Origin: Amycolatopsis sp. A133
GTDB lineage: Bacteria > Actinomycetota > Actinomycetes > Mycobacteriales > Pseudonocardiaceae
Direction: 5' to 3'
Length of the DNA stretch: 64,000 nt
Assembly (NCBI RefSeq): GCF_031082405.1
Contig: NZ_JAVHJU010000057.1
Location: 1-64,000, forward strand
Shown here: positions 37,183 through 45,758 of the stretch, piece after piece
Layout of the letters: each line of letters starts with the position of its first letter
How positions within the stretch are numbered: the stretch's first letter is position 1
Made by a program: the position numbers and the translations under genes
Notes under the pieces: generated by a model
Told to the model about the DNA's origin: nothing
The model's input: the letters and a program-made list of their open reading frames with translations, nothing else
Databases searched by the model: none

Positions 37183-39027
37183 GTGCGGATCTTGGGTGCG
37201 CTGCTCACCGTCCTGCTCGCCACCACCGGCGGCGTCGTTCCCGTCGCCCGCGCCGAGGCGGACCCGCCGTCCTGGACCGGGCCGCTCAGCACCCGCGGCC
37301 GGTACGTCGTCGACGCGCACGGCGACCGCTTCAAGCTGAAGGCCGCCAACTGGCACGGCGCGAGCGGCACGTGGACCGGCTCCGGCGACCGCAACGACCC
37401 GGCGAACCACCACGCCGGCGAGATCGCCCACCAGACCCCGCTCGGGCTCGACCGCGCGTCGATCGACACGGTCGTCGACGGGCTCGCGCAGCTCGGCCTC
37501 AACAGCGTCCGGCTGCAGTTCTCCAACGCGATGCTCCACGACACCCGGCCCGTCCCGGACCTGGCCGCCAACCCGGACCTGCGCGGCCTGACGCCGCTGC
37601 AGGTCTACGACCGCGTCGTCGAGCGGCTGACCGCGCGCGGGTTCGCCGTCGTCCTCAACAACCACACCACGACCTCGCGCTGGTGCTGCGGGCTCGACGG
37701 CAACGAACGCTGGAACACCGCGCAGACCGAGCAGCAGTGGCAGGACGACTGGCTGTTCATGGCGCGCCGCTACGCCGCGAACAAGCGCGTCGTCGGCGCC
37801 GACCTGTACAACGAGGTCCGCCGCGACACCTTCGACGACCCGAACTGGGGGTGGGGCAACAGCACCGACTGGCAGCGCGCGAGCGGGCAGGTCGCCGATC
37901 GCATCCTCACCGAGGCGAACCGAGACCTGCTGATCTTCGTCGAGGGCATCAACTGGACCGGGCTGCCGATCGACGGCTTCCCGCACGGCCGGCCGACACT
38001 GGAACCCGCCCGGACGCTGTCGCACACGCTCGTGGACTCGGGCAAGCTCGTCTATTCGGCGCACTTCTACGGCTACACCGGGCCCCACCACTCCGGTGCG
38101 ACCGGTATCGGGGAAACGCACGACCCGCGCTACCGCGACCTCTCGCCCCAGGAACTGCGGGACGTCCTGTACCGGCAGGCCTTCTTCGTCTCGGCCGACA
38201 CCGGCCGGCACTACACCGCGCCGCTGTGGATCAGTGAATTCGGCGAAGGCCGCAACACGACCGACCCGGCGTCGCGCGCGTTCTTCGAGAACTTCGTGAA
38301 CTACCTGGCCGAGACCGACACGGACTTCGCCTACTGGCCCGCGGTCGGCTTCCAGGCCAACGGCTCCGGTGACGGCTGGGCGCTGCTCGGATACGACTCG
38401 GCGGGCCGCCGCATCGACGTGCTCGACGGCACGGACTGGCGCGGCCCCGCCTGGCGGCGGCTGGTGACCGCCCCGTCGCGAACCGGGCCGGTCCCGGACG
38501 ACGTGGCGCACTGGTCGATGCTGAACCTCGACTACGCCGACTTCCCGGCGTCACGCCAGGTCCGCGCGCTGCCGGACTGGAACCCCGGCGCCCGCAAGGG
38601 CGTCTGCCCCGACGGGCAGCGGCTCGCCGGCCTGGCCCACACCGGGAACCGGGGCCTGTGCACCGGGCCGCTCGCCGCCCCGGCCGGGTACGTGACCGTG
38701 CGCGACGAGACCCACGTCGACACCGACTGGGCGGCCGGCTACACCAAGACGCAGTGCCCGCCCGACCACGCGGTCGTCGGGTACAGCGTCCAGGGTGCGG
38801 CCTTCTCGGCGGTGTTGTGCGGCCGGTCGGCGACGCCGCTGGGCCGCACGGGCCGCACGGTGTGGTTCGACCGCGGCGACAACCGGCCGTCCGGCGACCC
38901 CGGCGGCGACTTCGCGACGGGGAACACCAAGGGCCAGTGCGCGCCGGGGGAGTACGTCGTCGGCGTCGCCTACACCGGCCGGATCGGTTCGAGCCGCACG
39001 CCGGACGCGCTGCTCTGCCGGTCGTAG
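37183..39027 (+). CDS. Secreted glycoside hydrolase family 5 (cellulase-like)
   Basis: A 614-residue exported enzyme. A signal peptide (RILGALLTVLLATTGGVVPVARA) precedes a GH5 TIM barrel, residues 30-420: LKAANWHGASGTW, LNSVRLQFSN, VVLNNHT, the acid/base YNEVRRDT, and the nucleophile in PLWISEFGEG. A C-terminal module with paired cysteines (residues 460-614, CPDGQRLAGLAHT, CPPDHAVVGYSVQG, CAPGEYVVGVAYTG) repeats three times and may bind carbohydrate. GTG 37183 gives the compact signal peptide; ATG 37084 in frame would add 33 residues. The substrate is probably a beta-glucan or mannan. Confidence 0.85.
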   Translation: MRILGALLTVLLATTGGVVPVARAEADPPSWTGPLSTRGRYVVDAHGDRFKLKAANWHGASGTWTGSGDRNDPANHHAGEIAHQTPLGLDRASIDTVVDGLAQLGLNSVRLQFSNAMLHDTRPVPDLAANPDLRGLTPLQVYDRVVERLTARGFAVVLNNHTTTSRWCCGLDGNERWNTAQTEQQWQDDWLFMARRYAANKRVVGADLYNEVRRDTFDDPNWGWGNSTDWQRASGQVADRILTEANRDLLIFVEGINWTGLPIDGFPHGRPTLEPARTLSHTLVDSGKLVYSAHFYGYTGPHHSGATGIGETHDPRYRDLSPQELRDVLYRQAFFVSADTGRHYTAPLWISEFGEGRNTTDPASRAFFENFVNYLAETDTDFAYWPAVGFQANGSGDGWALLGYDSAGRRIDVLDGTDWRGPAWRRLVTAPSRTGPVPDDVAHWSMLNLDYADFPASRQVRALPDWNPGARKGVCPDGQRLAGLAHTGNRGLCTGPLAAPAGYVTVRDETHVDTDWAAGYTKTQCPPDHAVVGYSVQGAAFSAVLCGRSATPLGRTGRTVWFDRGDNRPSGDPGGDFATGNTKGQCAPGEYVVGVAYTGRIGSSRTPDALLCRS

Positions 39028-39069
39028 GCCGTGGTTCCGTCCTGACCTCGCGGTCACGGCCGCTGTTTG

Positions 39070-39225
39070 ATCCGCGCGGCGGGCAGGCCCGACCACTTCA
39101 GCGATGCGAGCCGCGCGGAGGTCCGGGCGGCGGGTGATCGCCTCGATCCACCGGAGGTAGGCCTTGCGGTAGAACTGCGCCAGCGTGTCGAAGAACGCGG
39201 CCGCGGCGATGTCTTCGGCGAGGTC
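39070..39225 (-). pseudogene. Remnant of a YdeI/OmpD-associated family gene
   Basis: About 52 codons read LAEDIAAAAFFDTLAQFYR, then RWIEAITRRPDLRAARIAEVV, matching the C-terminal FxxLxPSYRxxYLRWIExAKRPETRxxRI motif of YdeI/OmpD-associated proteins. No start, ribosome-binding site or N-terminal domain is present and the frame then runs into the GH5 end. It sits in the 275-base gap between convergent genes, which otherwise holds only a terminator. Confidence 0.55.
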
Positions 39226-39240
39226 TTGGCGTTGCTGCAC

Positions 39241-39274
39241 CGCGGGTGCCGCGCTTCGCAGCGCGGCACCCGCG
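39241..39274 (-). terminator. Terminator of the GH2 gene
   Basis: Two perfect 14-base arms (39241-39254 and 39261-39274) with a TTCGCA loop, 29 bases after the GH2 stop on the minus strand. No T-run. Confidence 0.7.
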
Positions 39275-39302
39275 TCGCCGGAGTCCCCGGCGCGGGAGGG
39301 CA

Positions 39303-42300
39303 TCAGGAGTGCTGGGCGACCTCCGTGTCCGTCAGCGCCTTGCCGACCACGGCGACCTCGTCGACCGCGCCGGGCCAGAAGTCGACGTTGCGGCCGTCGT
39401 ACTTGGCCCGCCCGACCGTGAACGCGCCGGTGCCGGCGAGCGCCGGTCCGGCCGGGGCCGTTGCGACCTTCACGCCGTCCACGTAGAGCCGGATCTCCGT
39501 GCCGGCCCGCACCCCCGTCAGCTCGTACCAGCGACCGATCTCCGGCGCGACCTCGTAGCGGGCCCGGTTGCCGCCGGGGGTGCTGAACGCGAACGCGCCC
39601 TGACCGTACTGCAGGTAGAACGGGCTCTCCCGCTCCCGGCCGTCCTGGCTCACCGCGGTCGCGTAGTTGCCGGGCAGCTCGTCGAGCCGCACCTTCGCGG
39701 ACACGGTGTAGTCACCGGTCGTGTCGACGACCGGGCCGTAGGTGTCGGCGGAGCCGCCGGAGAACTGCAGCGCGCCGTCCTTGAACGTCACTCCGGTCGG
39801 GGTGAGAGTCAGCGGATTGTTGCCGCCGCTCGAGTCCCTGGCGGTCGTGCCCCCGCGCTCGTCGAGGTGCCACGCGCCCTTCCCCGCGTACGGGTAGGGC
39901 TTGCCCGCGTCGGCCCCGGCTTCGATCACGCGCCGGTTGATCTCGCGGACGGGACCCGGGTCGACCTTGAGGCGCTTGCGGTCGTAGGTCCAGAGCCCGT
40001 TGAGCTCGCCTTCCAGGTCGGTGACCTGCGTGTAGACCGAGGCCGACAGCTCGGCCCGGGCCTGTCCGAGGTAGAACGTGCGGGTATTGTCGACGTACTT
40101 CGCCGTCAGCGCCGCCTTGTCCGCCACCCCGCTGTAGATCGCGATCGGCGCACCCGGCCACTGGTGACCCGGCGTGCGCAGCGTGAAGCCGCCGTGCTCG
40201 CCGTCCATCGCGACGCGCGTGCCGTCCGAGCGGGCCGGGTCGGTGTTGTTGTAGTCGTGGTGGTCGATGACGTCACCGCGGCCCGAGTCGCCCTTGGAGG
40301 CGCAGCAGTTCACCCCGCTGTGGGCGTTGACGATCCGGCTCGGGTCGGCGGCCTTGACCTGGTCGGTGATCCGGCCGGTGGCGGTCTTGTCCCACTCGCC
40401 CCAGCCCTCGTTGAACACGATCCAGGCGTAGATGGACGGGTAGTTCTGCAGCTGGTGCATCTCCTCCAGGCCCTGGCTGAGCCAGGCTTGCTGCGCCGCG
40501 GGGTTGTTGCCGTCCTCGACGGACACGAAGTCCTGCCACACGAGCAGCCCCAGCCGGTCCGCGTGGTAGTACCAGCGGGCGGGCTCGACCTTGATGTGCT
40601 TGCGGACGGCGTTGAAGCCGAGGTCCTTCTGCGCCTTCAGGTCGAAGACGAGGGCCTCGTCGCTCGGCGCGGTGTTCAGGCCGTCCGGGTAGAAGCCCTG
40701 GTCCAGCTGCATCAGGTTGAAGATCGGCTTGCCGTTGAGCGTCAGCTTGGGCGTGCCGCCGACGTTGGTGATCCCGGTGGACCGCATGCCGAAGTAGCTC
40801 TTGACCTTGTCGCCACCCAGCTTGATCTCCAGCTGGTAGAGGTACGGGTCGTCGGGCGTCCACAGGTGCGGGTTGGGCACCGGCAGCTTCAGGTTCGCGT
40901 TCGCCGGTCCGGTGACCGCGGCGACCTGCCGGCCGCGCGCGTCCTTCGCGACCGCGGTGACGGTGGCGTTGCCCGCGGACTTGACGTTGAGGGCCAGCGA
41001 ATTGGTGGTGAGGTCGGGAGTCGTCTTGATCTCGTCGATGCCCTTGTCCGCCACCGGCTCCAGCCACACCGTCTGCCAGATGCCCGACGACGGGGTGTAG
41101 AAGATGCCGCCCGGGTTGGGGGACTGCTTCCCCTTGGGCTGGTACGGGCCGGTCGTGTCGGTGACGGCGACGACGATCTCCTGCTCGCCGCCGCGCTTGA
41201 GCGCGTCGGTGATGTCGGCGCCGAACGCCGTGTAACCGCCGGTGTGCTCCGCGACGAGCTTGCCGTTCACCCACACCTTGGCCTGGTAGTCGACCGCGCC
41301 GAAGTTCAGCTTGAGGCGCTGCCCGCCGCCGATCTTCCAGTCGCGCGGGACGGTGACCGTGCGGCGGTAGAACATGTGGTCCTCGTGCCGTTCGAGCCCG
41401 GAGAGCTGCGACTCGATCGGGTAAGGCACGACCACCTTCTCGGGCAGCCGCTTGCCGAACGACGGCTGCTGGCCTTCCGTGGCCGCCGAGAACTCCCACG
41501 GGCCGTTGAGGTTGACCCACTTGTCGCGCTCGAGCTGCGGCCGCGGGTACTCCGGCAACGGGTGGCGCGTGTCGGCGTTCTCGCCCCACGGCGTCCGGAG
41601 CCGTTCCGTCGACGCGTTCGCGACCGTGCGGCCGGTCTTGCCGACCTTCGTGCCGTTCACCGCGAGAGCGCCCGCGCCGTCGTAGTAGAGGGTGACCCGC
41701 TGGCCCTTCAGGACCCTCTCGGCCAGCCGGATCGTGACCCGGCTGCCGCTCGTCGTGATGAGCGAGACCGGCATCGGCGTCGCGTCGACCTCGATCCGCA
41801 GGTGGTCCTGCAAGTCGCTCGTACCCGAGACACGGCCGTCGAAGTCGGTGGTGAGCGTGCGACCGTCCCGGGACACGTCCGCCGAGCGCGGCACGCCCCG
41901 GTAGCCGGCCGGAGGCGTGAACGCCGACAGCGGCACGATCTGCTTCGTGGTGGTCGCGCTCGACCAGCGCAGGAACATGTTGGCGCCGCCGACGTCCTGG
42001 AACATCTCCAGCTTGAAGTCGTACTGCCTGCCGGCGGTCAGCGTGACCGGCGCGCTGGTTTGTTCGTTGTCCCAGTCCCCGACCCAGTGGTCGATCACCG
42101 GAACGCCGTCGACGAACAGCCGGAACCCGTTGTCGCCGATGGCGTAGAACGTGTAATCGCCGGTCTGCGGCACGGCGAGCTGTCCGGTCCACCGAGCGGT
42201 CGTGTGCTCCGTGCGCCCGGCGACCAACCCGAAGACCGAGGTCAGGTCCGGGTGGTCGACCTCCCCGTCCAGCGCGGTGCCGGCCAGGTTCGCGAAGTCC

Positions 42301-42437
42301 CGCGCGCCCGGCACCGACATCGTGTAGTACTCGGCCTTCAAGCCGTGCACGGGCTCGGCGGCGCCTGCGGACGGCGTGCCGGACACCACGCCCAACGCCA
42401 CCAGCAGGGCGACGAGGGCGGAAGCGGCTCTTCTCAT
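39303..42437 (-). CDS. Secreted PA14-GH2-LamG glycoside hydrolase
   Basis: A 1044-residue exported enzyme. Signal peptide RRAASALVALLVALGVVSGTPSAGA; PA14 sugar-binding domain at about residues 30-175 (LKAEYYTMSV, DNGFRLFVDG, FLRWSS); GH2 sandwich, immunoglobulin-like and barrel domains at about 270-850 (WEFSAATEG, WVNGKLVAEHTGGYTAF, FNAVRKHIKVEP, acid/base in VFNEGWGEWD, probable nucleophile in MDGEHGG); LamG-type beta-sandwich at about 880-1044. The family includes beta-galactosidase, beta-mannosidase and glucuronidase; the specificity is not clear. ATG 42437 follows AAGGGG. A perfect palindromic operator lies 19 bases upstream. Confidence 0.88.
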   Translation of the reverse strand: MRRAASALVALLVALGVVSGTPSAGAAEPVHGLKAEYYTMSVPGARDFANLAGTALDGEVDHPDLTSVFGLVAGRTEHTTARWTGQLAVPQTGDYTFYAIGDNGFRLFVDGVPVIDHWVGDWDNEQTSAPVTLTAGRQYDFKLEMFQDVGGANMFLRWSSATTTKQIVPLSAFTPPAGYRGVPRSADVSRDGRTLTTDFDGRVSGTSDLQDHLRIEVDATPMPVSLITTSGSRVTIRLAERVLKGQRVTLYYDGAGALAVNGTKVGKTGRTVANASTERLRTPWGENADTRHPLPEYPRPQLERDKWVNLNGPWEFSAATEGQQPSFGKRLPEKVVVPYPIESQLSGLERHEDHMFYRRTVTVPRDWKIGGGQRLKLNFGAVDYQAKVWVNGKLVAEHTGGYTAFGADITDALKRGGEQEIVVAVTDTTGPYQPKGKQSPNPGGIFYTPSSGIWQTVWLEPVADKGIDEIKTTPDLTTNSLALNVKSAGNATVTAVAKDARGRQVAAVTGPANANLKLPVPNPHLWTPDDPYLYQLEIKLGGDKVKSYFGMRSTGITNVGGTPKLTLNGKPIFNLMQLDQGFYPDGLNTAPSDEALVFDLKAQKDLGFNAVRKHIKVEPARWYYHADRLGLLVWQDFVSVEDGNNPAAQQAWLSQGLEEMHQLQNYPSIYAWIVFNEGWGEWDKTATGRITDQVKAADPSRIVNAHSGVNCCASKGDSGRGDVIDHHDYNNTDPARSDGTRVAMDGEHGGFTLRTPGHQWPGAPIAIYSGVADKAALTAKYVDNTRTFYLGQARAELSASVYTQVTDLEGELNGLWTYDRKRLKVDPGPVREINRRVIEAGADAGKPYPYAGKGAWHLDERGGTTARDSSGGNNPLTLTPTGVTFKDGALQFSGGSADTYGPVVDTTGDYTVSAKVRLDELPGNYATAVSQDGRERESPFYLQYGQGAFAFSTPGGNRARYEVAPEIGRWYELTGVRAGTEIRLYVDGVKVATAPAGPALAGTGAFTVGRAKYDGRNVDFWPGAVDEVAVVGKALTDTEVAQHS

Positions 42438-42455
42438 CGGGGCGGTCCCCTTCAC

Positions 42456-42473
42456 TTTTACAACGTTGTAAAA
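42456..42473. promoter_or_regulatory. LacI-family operator
   Basis: TTTTACAACGTTGTAAAA is a perfect 18-base palindrome with the central CG typical of LacI/GalR binding sites, and it stands out in GC-rich DNA. It lies between start codon and presumed promoter of the GH2 gene. No LacI-type regulator is encoded in the window. Confidence 0.82.
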
Positions 42474-42644
42474 CGATCTGAAGGGATCCAATCAGATGAA
42501 TCGGACTCCTCACCACCGCCGAGGCGGTCACGATCGGGTAACGGCACTCAACCGCCATCGCGCACCGGCCGTGACGTGCTCGACCGGCACCACGGGGAAC
42601 CGGGGTGCACGGGTGACACGTCGCTTGGATCAAGGAGAGTTTGC

Positions 42645-43049
42645 ATGGTGGTTTTCGGTCGGCAGGTCGCTCGCGTGTCGATGGCCGTCGGGGGAAGTCT
42701 CTTGCTGGCGGCAACGGCGGTGAGCACGGCGGAGGCGGCCACACCGCGCAACGGCAGGTGTGAGGTCGGCGAGTTCTGCCTGTACTACGGCTCGATGGAG
42801 TCGAGTTCGGTGTCGGACTTCAACGGCTCGGTCGCCGACTACGGGAGCAGTCAGCCGGGTTGCTACGAATTCAAGGGTGAAGGCACCGGCCGGTACCAAT
42901 GTGTCAAGAACAACGCCGAGCTGGCGTGGAACCGGACCACCGGGCACACGGTCGTCCTGTATTACTCCGGTGGGTCGATCACGCTCGCCGTTGATGCGGT
43001 GCGCAGCTTGAACGACAGGAACACCTCGCACAAGTTCATCAAGAACTGA
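42645..43049 (+). CDS. Secreted I36-type peptidase inhibitor-like protein
   Basis: A 134-residue exported protein. The signal peptide ends near STAEA, followed by the crystallin-like domain hallmark CEVGEFCLYYGSMESSSVSDFNGSV, as in the I36 (Streptomyces metalloproteinase inhibitor-like) family; four cysteines suggest two disulfides. ATG 42645 follows AAGGAGAG. Inhibition of a protease is family-level inference only. It stands alone between the GH2 gene (divergent) and the importer operon. Confidence 0.8.
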   Translation: MVVFGRQVARVSMAVGGSLLLAATAVSTAEAATPRNGRCEVGEFCLYYGSMESSSVSDFNGSVADYGSSQPGCYEFKGEGTGRYQCVKNNAELAWNRTTGHTVVLYYSGGSITLAVDAVRSLNDRNTSHKFIKN

Positions 43050-43174
43050 CCGGCTGCGTCGAGGCGGACGGACAAAGGCGGAAAGCCCCGTTCATGCGAG
43101 TAGCGGTTGTTCGCGGTCGCGATGGAGGTCGAAGCTACCGGGACAAGACCATCGGTTTCGCCGGGGAGGGTGTC

Positions 43175-44173
43175 ATGAGGCCTGGTCTGGCTGTTCTGCT
43201 CGCGGTCGCGCTGGTCGCCACGGCGTGCGGCGGGCCGGGCGGCACCCCTTCCGGCGGCCGGGACGAAGTCGGCTACCTGACGTCGTTCGGCACCTTCGGC
43301 CGGGACGCCTACGCCTATGTGGCTCAGGAGAAAGGCTTCTTCGCCGAGGCCGGGCTCGATGTCACGATCACGCCGGGCAGTGGCACGGTGGACGTGCTCA
43401 AGCTGGTGGCCGGCGGCCGGGCGGACGTCGGCACGGCGGACTTCACCGCCACCGCGATCACCGTGGCGAAGGAAAAGCTGCCGGTCACCGCCGTCGCGGC
43501 GGTGCACCAGCGGTCCCTCGCCGCGATCGTCTCGCTCGAGGGCCACGGCATCACCAGGCCGGCGGACCTGGCCGGGAAGAAGATCGCCGATCAGGCCGGC
43601 TCGACGAACCAGGTGATGTTCCCCGTCTACGCCAAGGCCGCGGGCCTCGACCCGGCCTCGGTGCGGTTCGTGGCGGCCGCTCCGCCCGCCCTTCCGCAAC
43701 TGCTGGCGAGCGGGCAGGTGGACGGTATCGGGCAATTCGTCGTCGGTCGGCCGCTCATCGAGGCGGCGGCGCGGGGCAAGAAGGCGGTCGTGCTGCCCTA
43801 CGGTGACCTGGTGCCCGACCTGTACGGCAACGTGGTCGTCACGTCGAAGGAGCTCGCCGCCAGGAATCCCGCGCTGGTGCGGCGGTTCACCGCGGCGCTG
43901 CTCAAGGGGCTCGGCTACGCGATCGAGCACCCCGGCGAGCTCGGCGCGATCCTCAAGAAGTACCAGCCGGCCCAGGACGCGGGGGTGGCCGCCGCCGAGA
44001 TCGGGCTGATGGCGCCCTATGTCCGGCCTGCCGGCTTCACCGGCCCGCTCGGCCAGGTCGCCGAGGGGCGGGTGCGCAAGATCATCGGCACCCTCACGGA
44101 CGCCGGTGCGGTCCCGGCCGGTGTGCTCAACCCCGCCGACGTCGTCTCCTTCGGGCTGGTGCCCCGGCCGTGA
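43175..44173 (+). CDS. NMT1/SsuA-type ABC substrate-binding lipoprotein
   Basis: A 332-residue lipoprotein (lipobox VATAC at about residue 20) of the nitrate/sulfonate/pyrimidine-precursor binding group: YAYVAQEKGFFAEAGLDVTITPGSG, GGRADVGTADFTATAITVAKE, GSTNQVMFPVYAKAAG, LLASGQVDGIGQFVVG, and a C-terminal FGLVPRP. ATG 43175 follows GGGAGGG. It starts a three-gene operon with GTGA overlaps. The ligand may be a sulfonate, a thiamine precursor or an aromatic acid; no thiamine-type riboswitch is visible upstream. Confidence 0.85.
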   Translation: MRPGLAVLLAVALVATACGGPGGTPSGGRDEVGYLTSFGTFGRDAYAYVAQEKGFFAEAGLDVTITPGSGTVDVLKLVAGGRADVGTADFTATAITVAKEKLPVTAVAAVHQRSLAAIVSLEGHGITRPADLAGKKIADQAGSTNQVMFPVYAKAAGLDPASVRFVAAAPPALPQLLASGQVDGIGQFVVGRPLIEAAARGKKAVVLPYGDLVPDLYGNVVVTSKELAARNPALVRRFTAALLKGLGYAIEHPGELGAILKKYQPAQDAGVAAAEIGLMAPYVRPAGFTGPLGQVAEGRVRKIIGTLTDAGAVPAGVLNPADVVSFGLVPRP

Positions 44174-44928
44174 TCGTGCTGGACGGCGTGGCACAGGTCT
44201 TCGACGGCCGGGCCGGGCCGGTCCAGGCGCTCGCCGGAATCGACCTGGAGGTGGGCGAAAACGAGTTCGTCGCGGTCATCGGGCGGTCCGGGTGCGGCAA
44301 GTCGACGTTGCTGCGGCTCATCGCCGGGCTGCTGCCACCCACCAGGGGACGGATCTTCGTCGGCGGCGAGCCGGTGACGAAGCCGCGGCGCGACGTCTCG
44401 TTCATGTTCCAGCGCCCGGCGCTGCTGCCGTGGCGGTCGGTGCTGTCGAACGTCATGCTGCCGATCGAGATCTTCGGCCTGGACCGGAAGTCCTACCGGG
44501 ACCGGGCGCACGAACTGCTGGAGCTGGCCGGCTTGCGCGGCTTCGAGAAGCGGTTGCCCCACGAGCTTTCCGGCGGGATGCAGCAACGGGTCTCGCTGTG
44601 CCGATCGTTGATCCACGCTCCCGCGGTCATGCTCATGGACGAACCGTTCTCCGCGTTGGACGCCTTGACCCGGACGGAGCTTTCCGGGGAACTGCAACGC
44701 ATCCAGCTGGAGCTGCCCCGGACGGTCGTGTTCGTGACGCACTCCGTCGAGGAGGCGGTCGTGCTCGCCGACCGGGTGGTGGTGCTCACCCCGCGGCCCG
44801 GCCGGCTCCGCAAGATCGTCGACCTCGCCGTCGACCGCCCCCGCGTGCCCGGGCGCCCCGACGTCGATCAGGCGGCTCGCGAGCTGCGCGACCTGCTCAC
44901 CGCACCGGTCGACGGGGGAGCGGCGTGA
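44170..44928 (+). CDS. ABC importer ATPase (SsuB/TauB type)
   Basis: A 252-residue ATPase. Walker A GRSGCGKST (about residues 38-46), Q loop FMFQRPALLPWRSVLSNV, signature ELSGGMQQRVSL and Walker B LMDEPFSALDA, all as in the nitrate/taurine/sulfonate importers. GTG start within the preceding stop (GTGA), stop overlapping the permease start in the same way. Confidence 0.92.
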   Translation: MIVLDGVAQVFDGRAGPVQALAGIDLEVGENEFVAVIGRSGCGKSTLLRLIAGLLPPTRGRIFVGGEPVTKPRRDVSFMFQRPALLPWRSVLSNVMLPIEIFGLDRKSYRDRAHELLELAGLRGFEKRLPHELSGGMQQRVSLCRSLIHAPAVMLMDEPFSALDALTRTELSGELQRIQLELPRTVVFVTHSVEEAVVLADRVVVLTPRPGRLRKIVDLAVDRPRVPGRPDVDQAARELRDLLTAPVDGGAA

Positions 44929-45671
44929 GGGGCCGCGTGCTGCCCGCCGTGGGGGTGCTGGTGCTCATCGGCCTCTGGTGGCTGGCGACGATCGTCTTCT
45001 CGATCGAGCGGTTCCTCGTCCCGAGCCCCGCCGACGTGGTCGCGTCGTTCCTCGAGCTGCCGGGATACCTGCTCGAGCAAACCCTGGTCACCCTCGTCGA
45101 AACCATCGAGGGCTTCTCACTGTCCATTGTGGTCGGTATCCCGCTCGCGATGCTGATCGTCCGGTCCCCGCTCCTGGAACGGACGTTCTACCCGATCCTG
45201 CTCGCCGTGAACGCGGTGCCCAAGATCGCCATCGCCCCGATCCTGGTGGTGTGGTTCGGCTTCGGCCAGGGGCCGAAGGTGGTCCTGGTCGTGCTGGTGT
45301 GCGTCTTCCCGGTGATCATCTCGACCGCGTCCGGGATGAAGTCCACGCCGCACGAGCTCGTCGAGCTGCTCCGCTCGTGGGATTCCTCCCGCCGCCAGGA
45401 GTTCTTCAAGCTGCGCTTCCGCCACGCCCTGCCGCAGATCTTCGTCGGGCTCAAGGTGGCGATCTCGCTCGCGGTCATCGGCGCGGTGATCGCGGAGTTC
45501 GTCGGCGCCGACGCCGGGCTCGGTTTTGTCATCGTGCAGTCCGGTGCCAGTGCCGACACGTCGCTGGCCTTCGCCGCGATGACCCTGCTGGCGATCATGA
45601 GCATCGTGTTGTTCTACGGACTGGCCCACCTCGAGCGGAAGCTGTTGCCGTGGGCCGAGGAGCACCGCTGA
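44925..45671 (+). CDS. ABC importer permease (SsuC/TauC type)
   Basis: A 248-residue permease with about six helices. The EAA loop is RSWDSSRRQEFFKLRFRHALPQIFVGLKVAISLAVIGAVIAEFVG, the characteristic permease motif of this group. GTG 44925 overlaps the ATPase stop (GTGA). Last gene of the operon, followed by a hairpin. Confidence 0.9.
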   Translation: MRGRVLPAVGVLVLIGLWWLATIVFSIERFLVPSPADVVASFLELPGYLLEQTLVTLVETIEGFSLSIVVGIPLAMLIVRSPLLERTFYPILLAVNAVPKIAIAPILVVWFGFGQGPKVVLVVLVCVFPVIISTASGMKSTPHELVELLRSWDSSRRQEFFKLRFRHALPQIFVGLKVAISLAVIGAVIAEFVGADAGLGFVIVQSGASADTSLAFAAMTLLAIMSIVLFYGLAHLERKLLPWAEEHR

Positions 45672-45690
45672 GCGACCCGGCCGCCGGAGC

Positions 45691-45710
45691 GCAGTCCGCG
45701 ACCGGACTGC
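45691..45710 (+). terminator. Hairpin after the importer operon
   Basis: GCAGTCCG and CGGACTGC make a perfect 8-bp stem around CGAC, 20 bases after the permease stop; no T-run. Confidence 0.6.
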
Positions 45711-45758
45711 GACGTCGTGGGGACCACCCGCCGACACGGACGCGGAACAGTCGGCGGC

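Noticed and set aside
43050..43174. Thiamine-pyrophosphate riboswitch before the NMT1-type importer
   Set aside because: No CUGAGA-type conserved elements or matching stems could be found.
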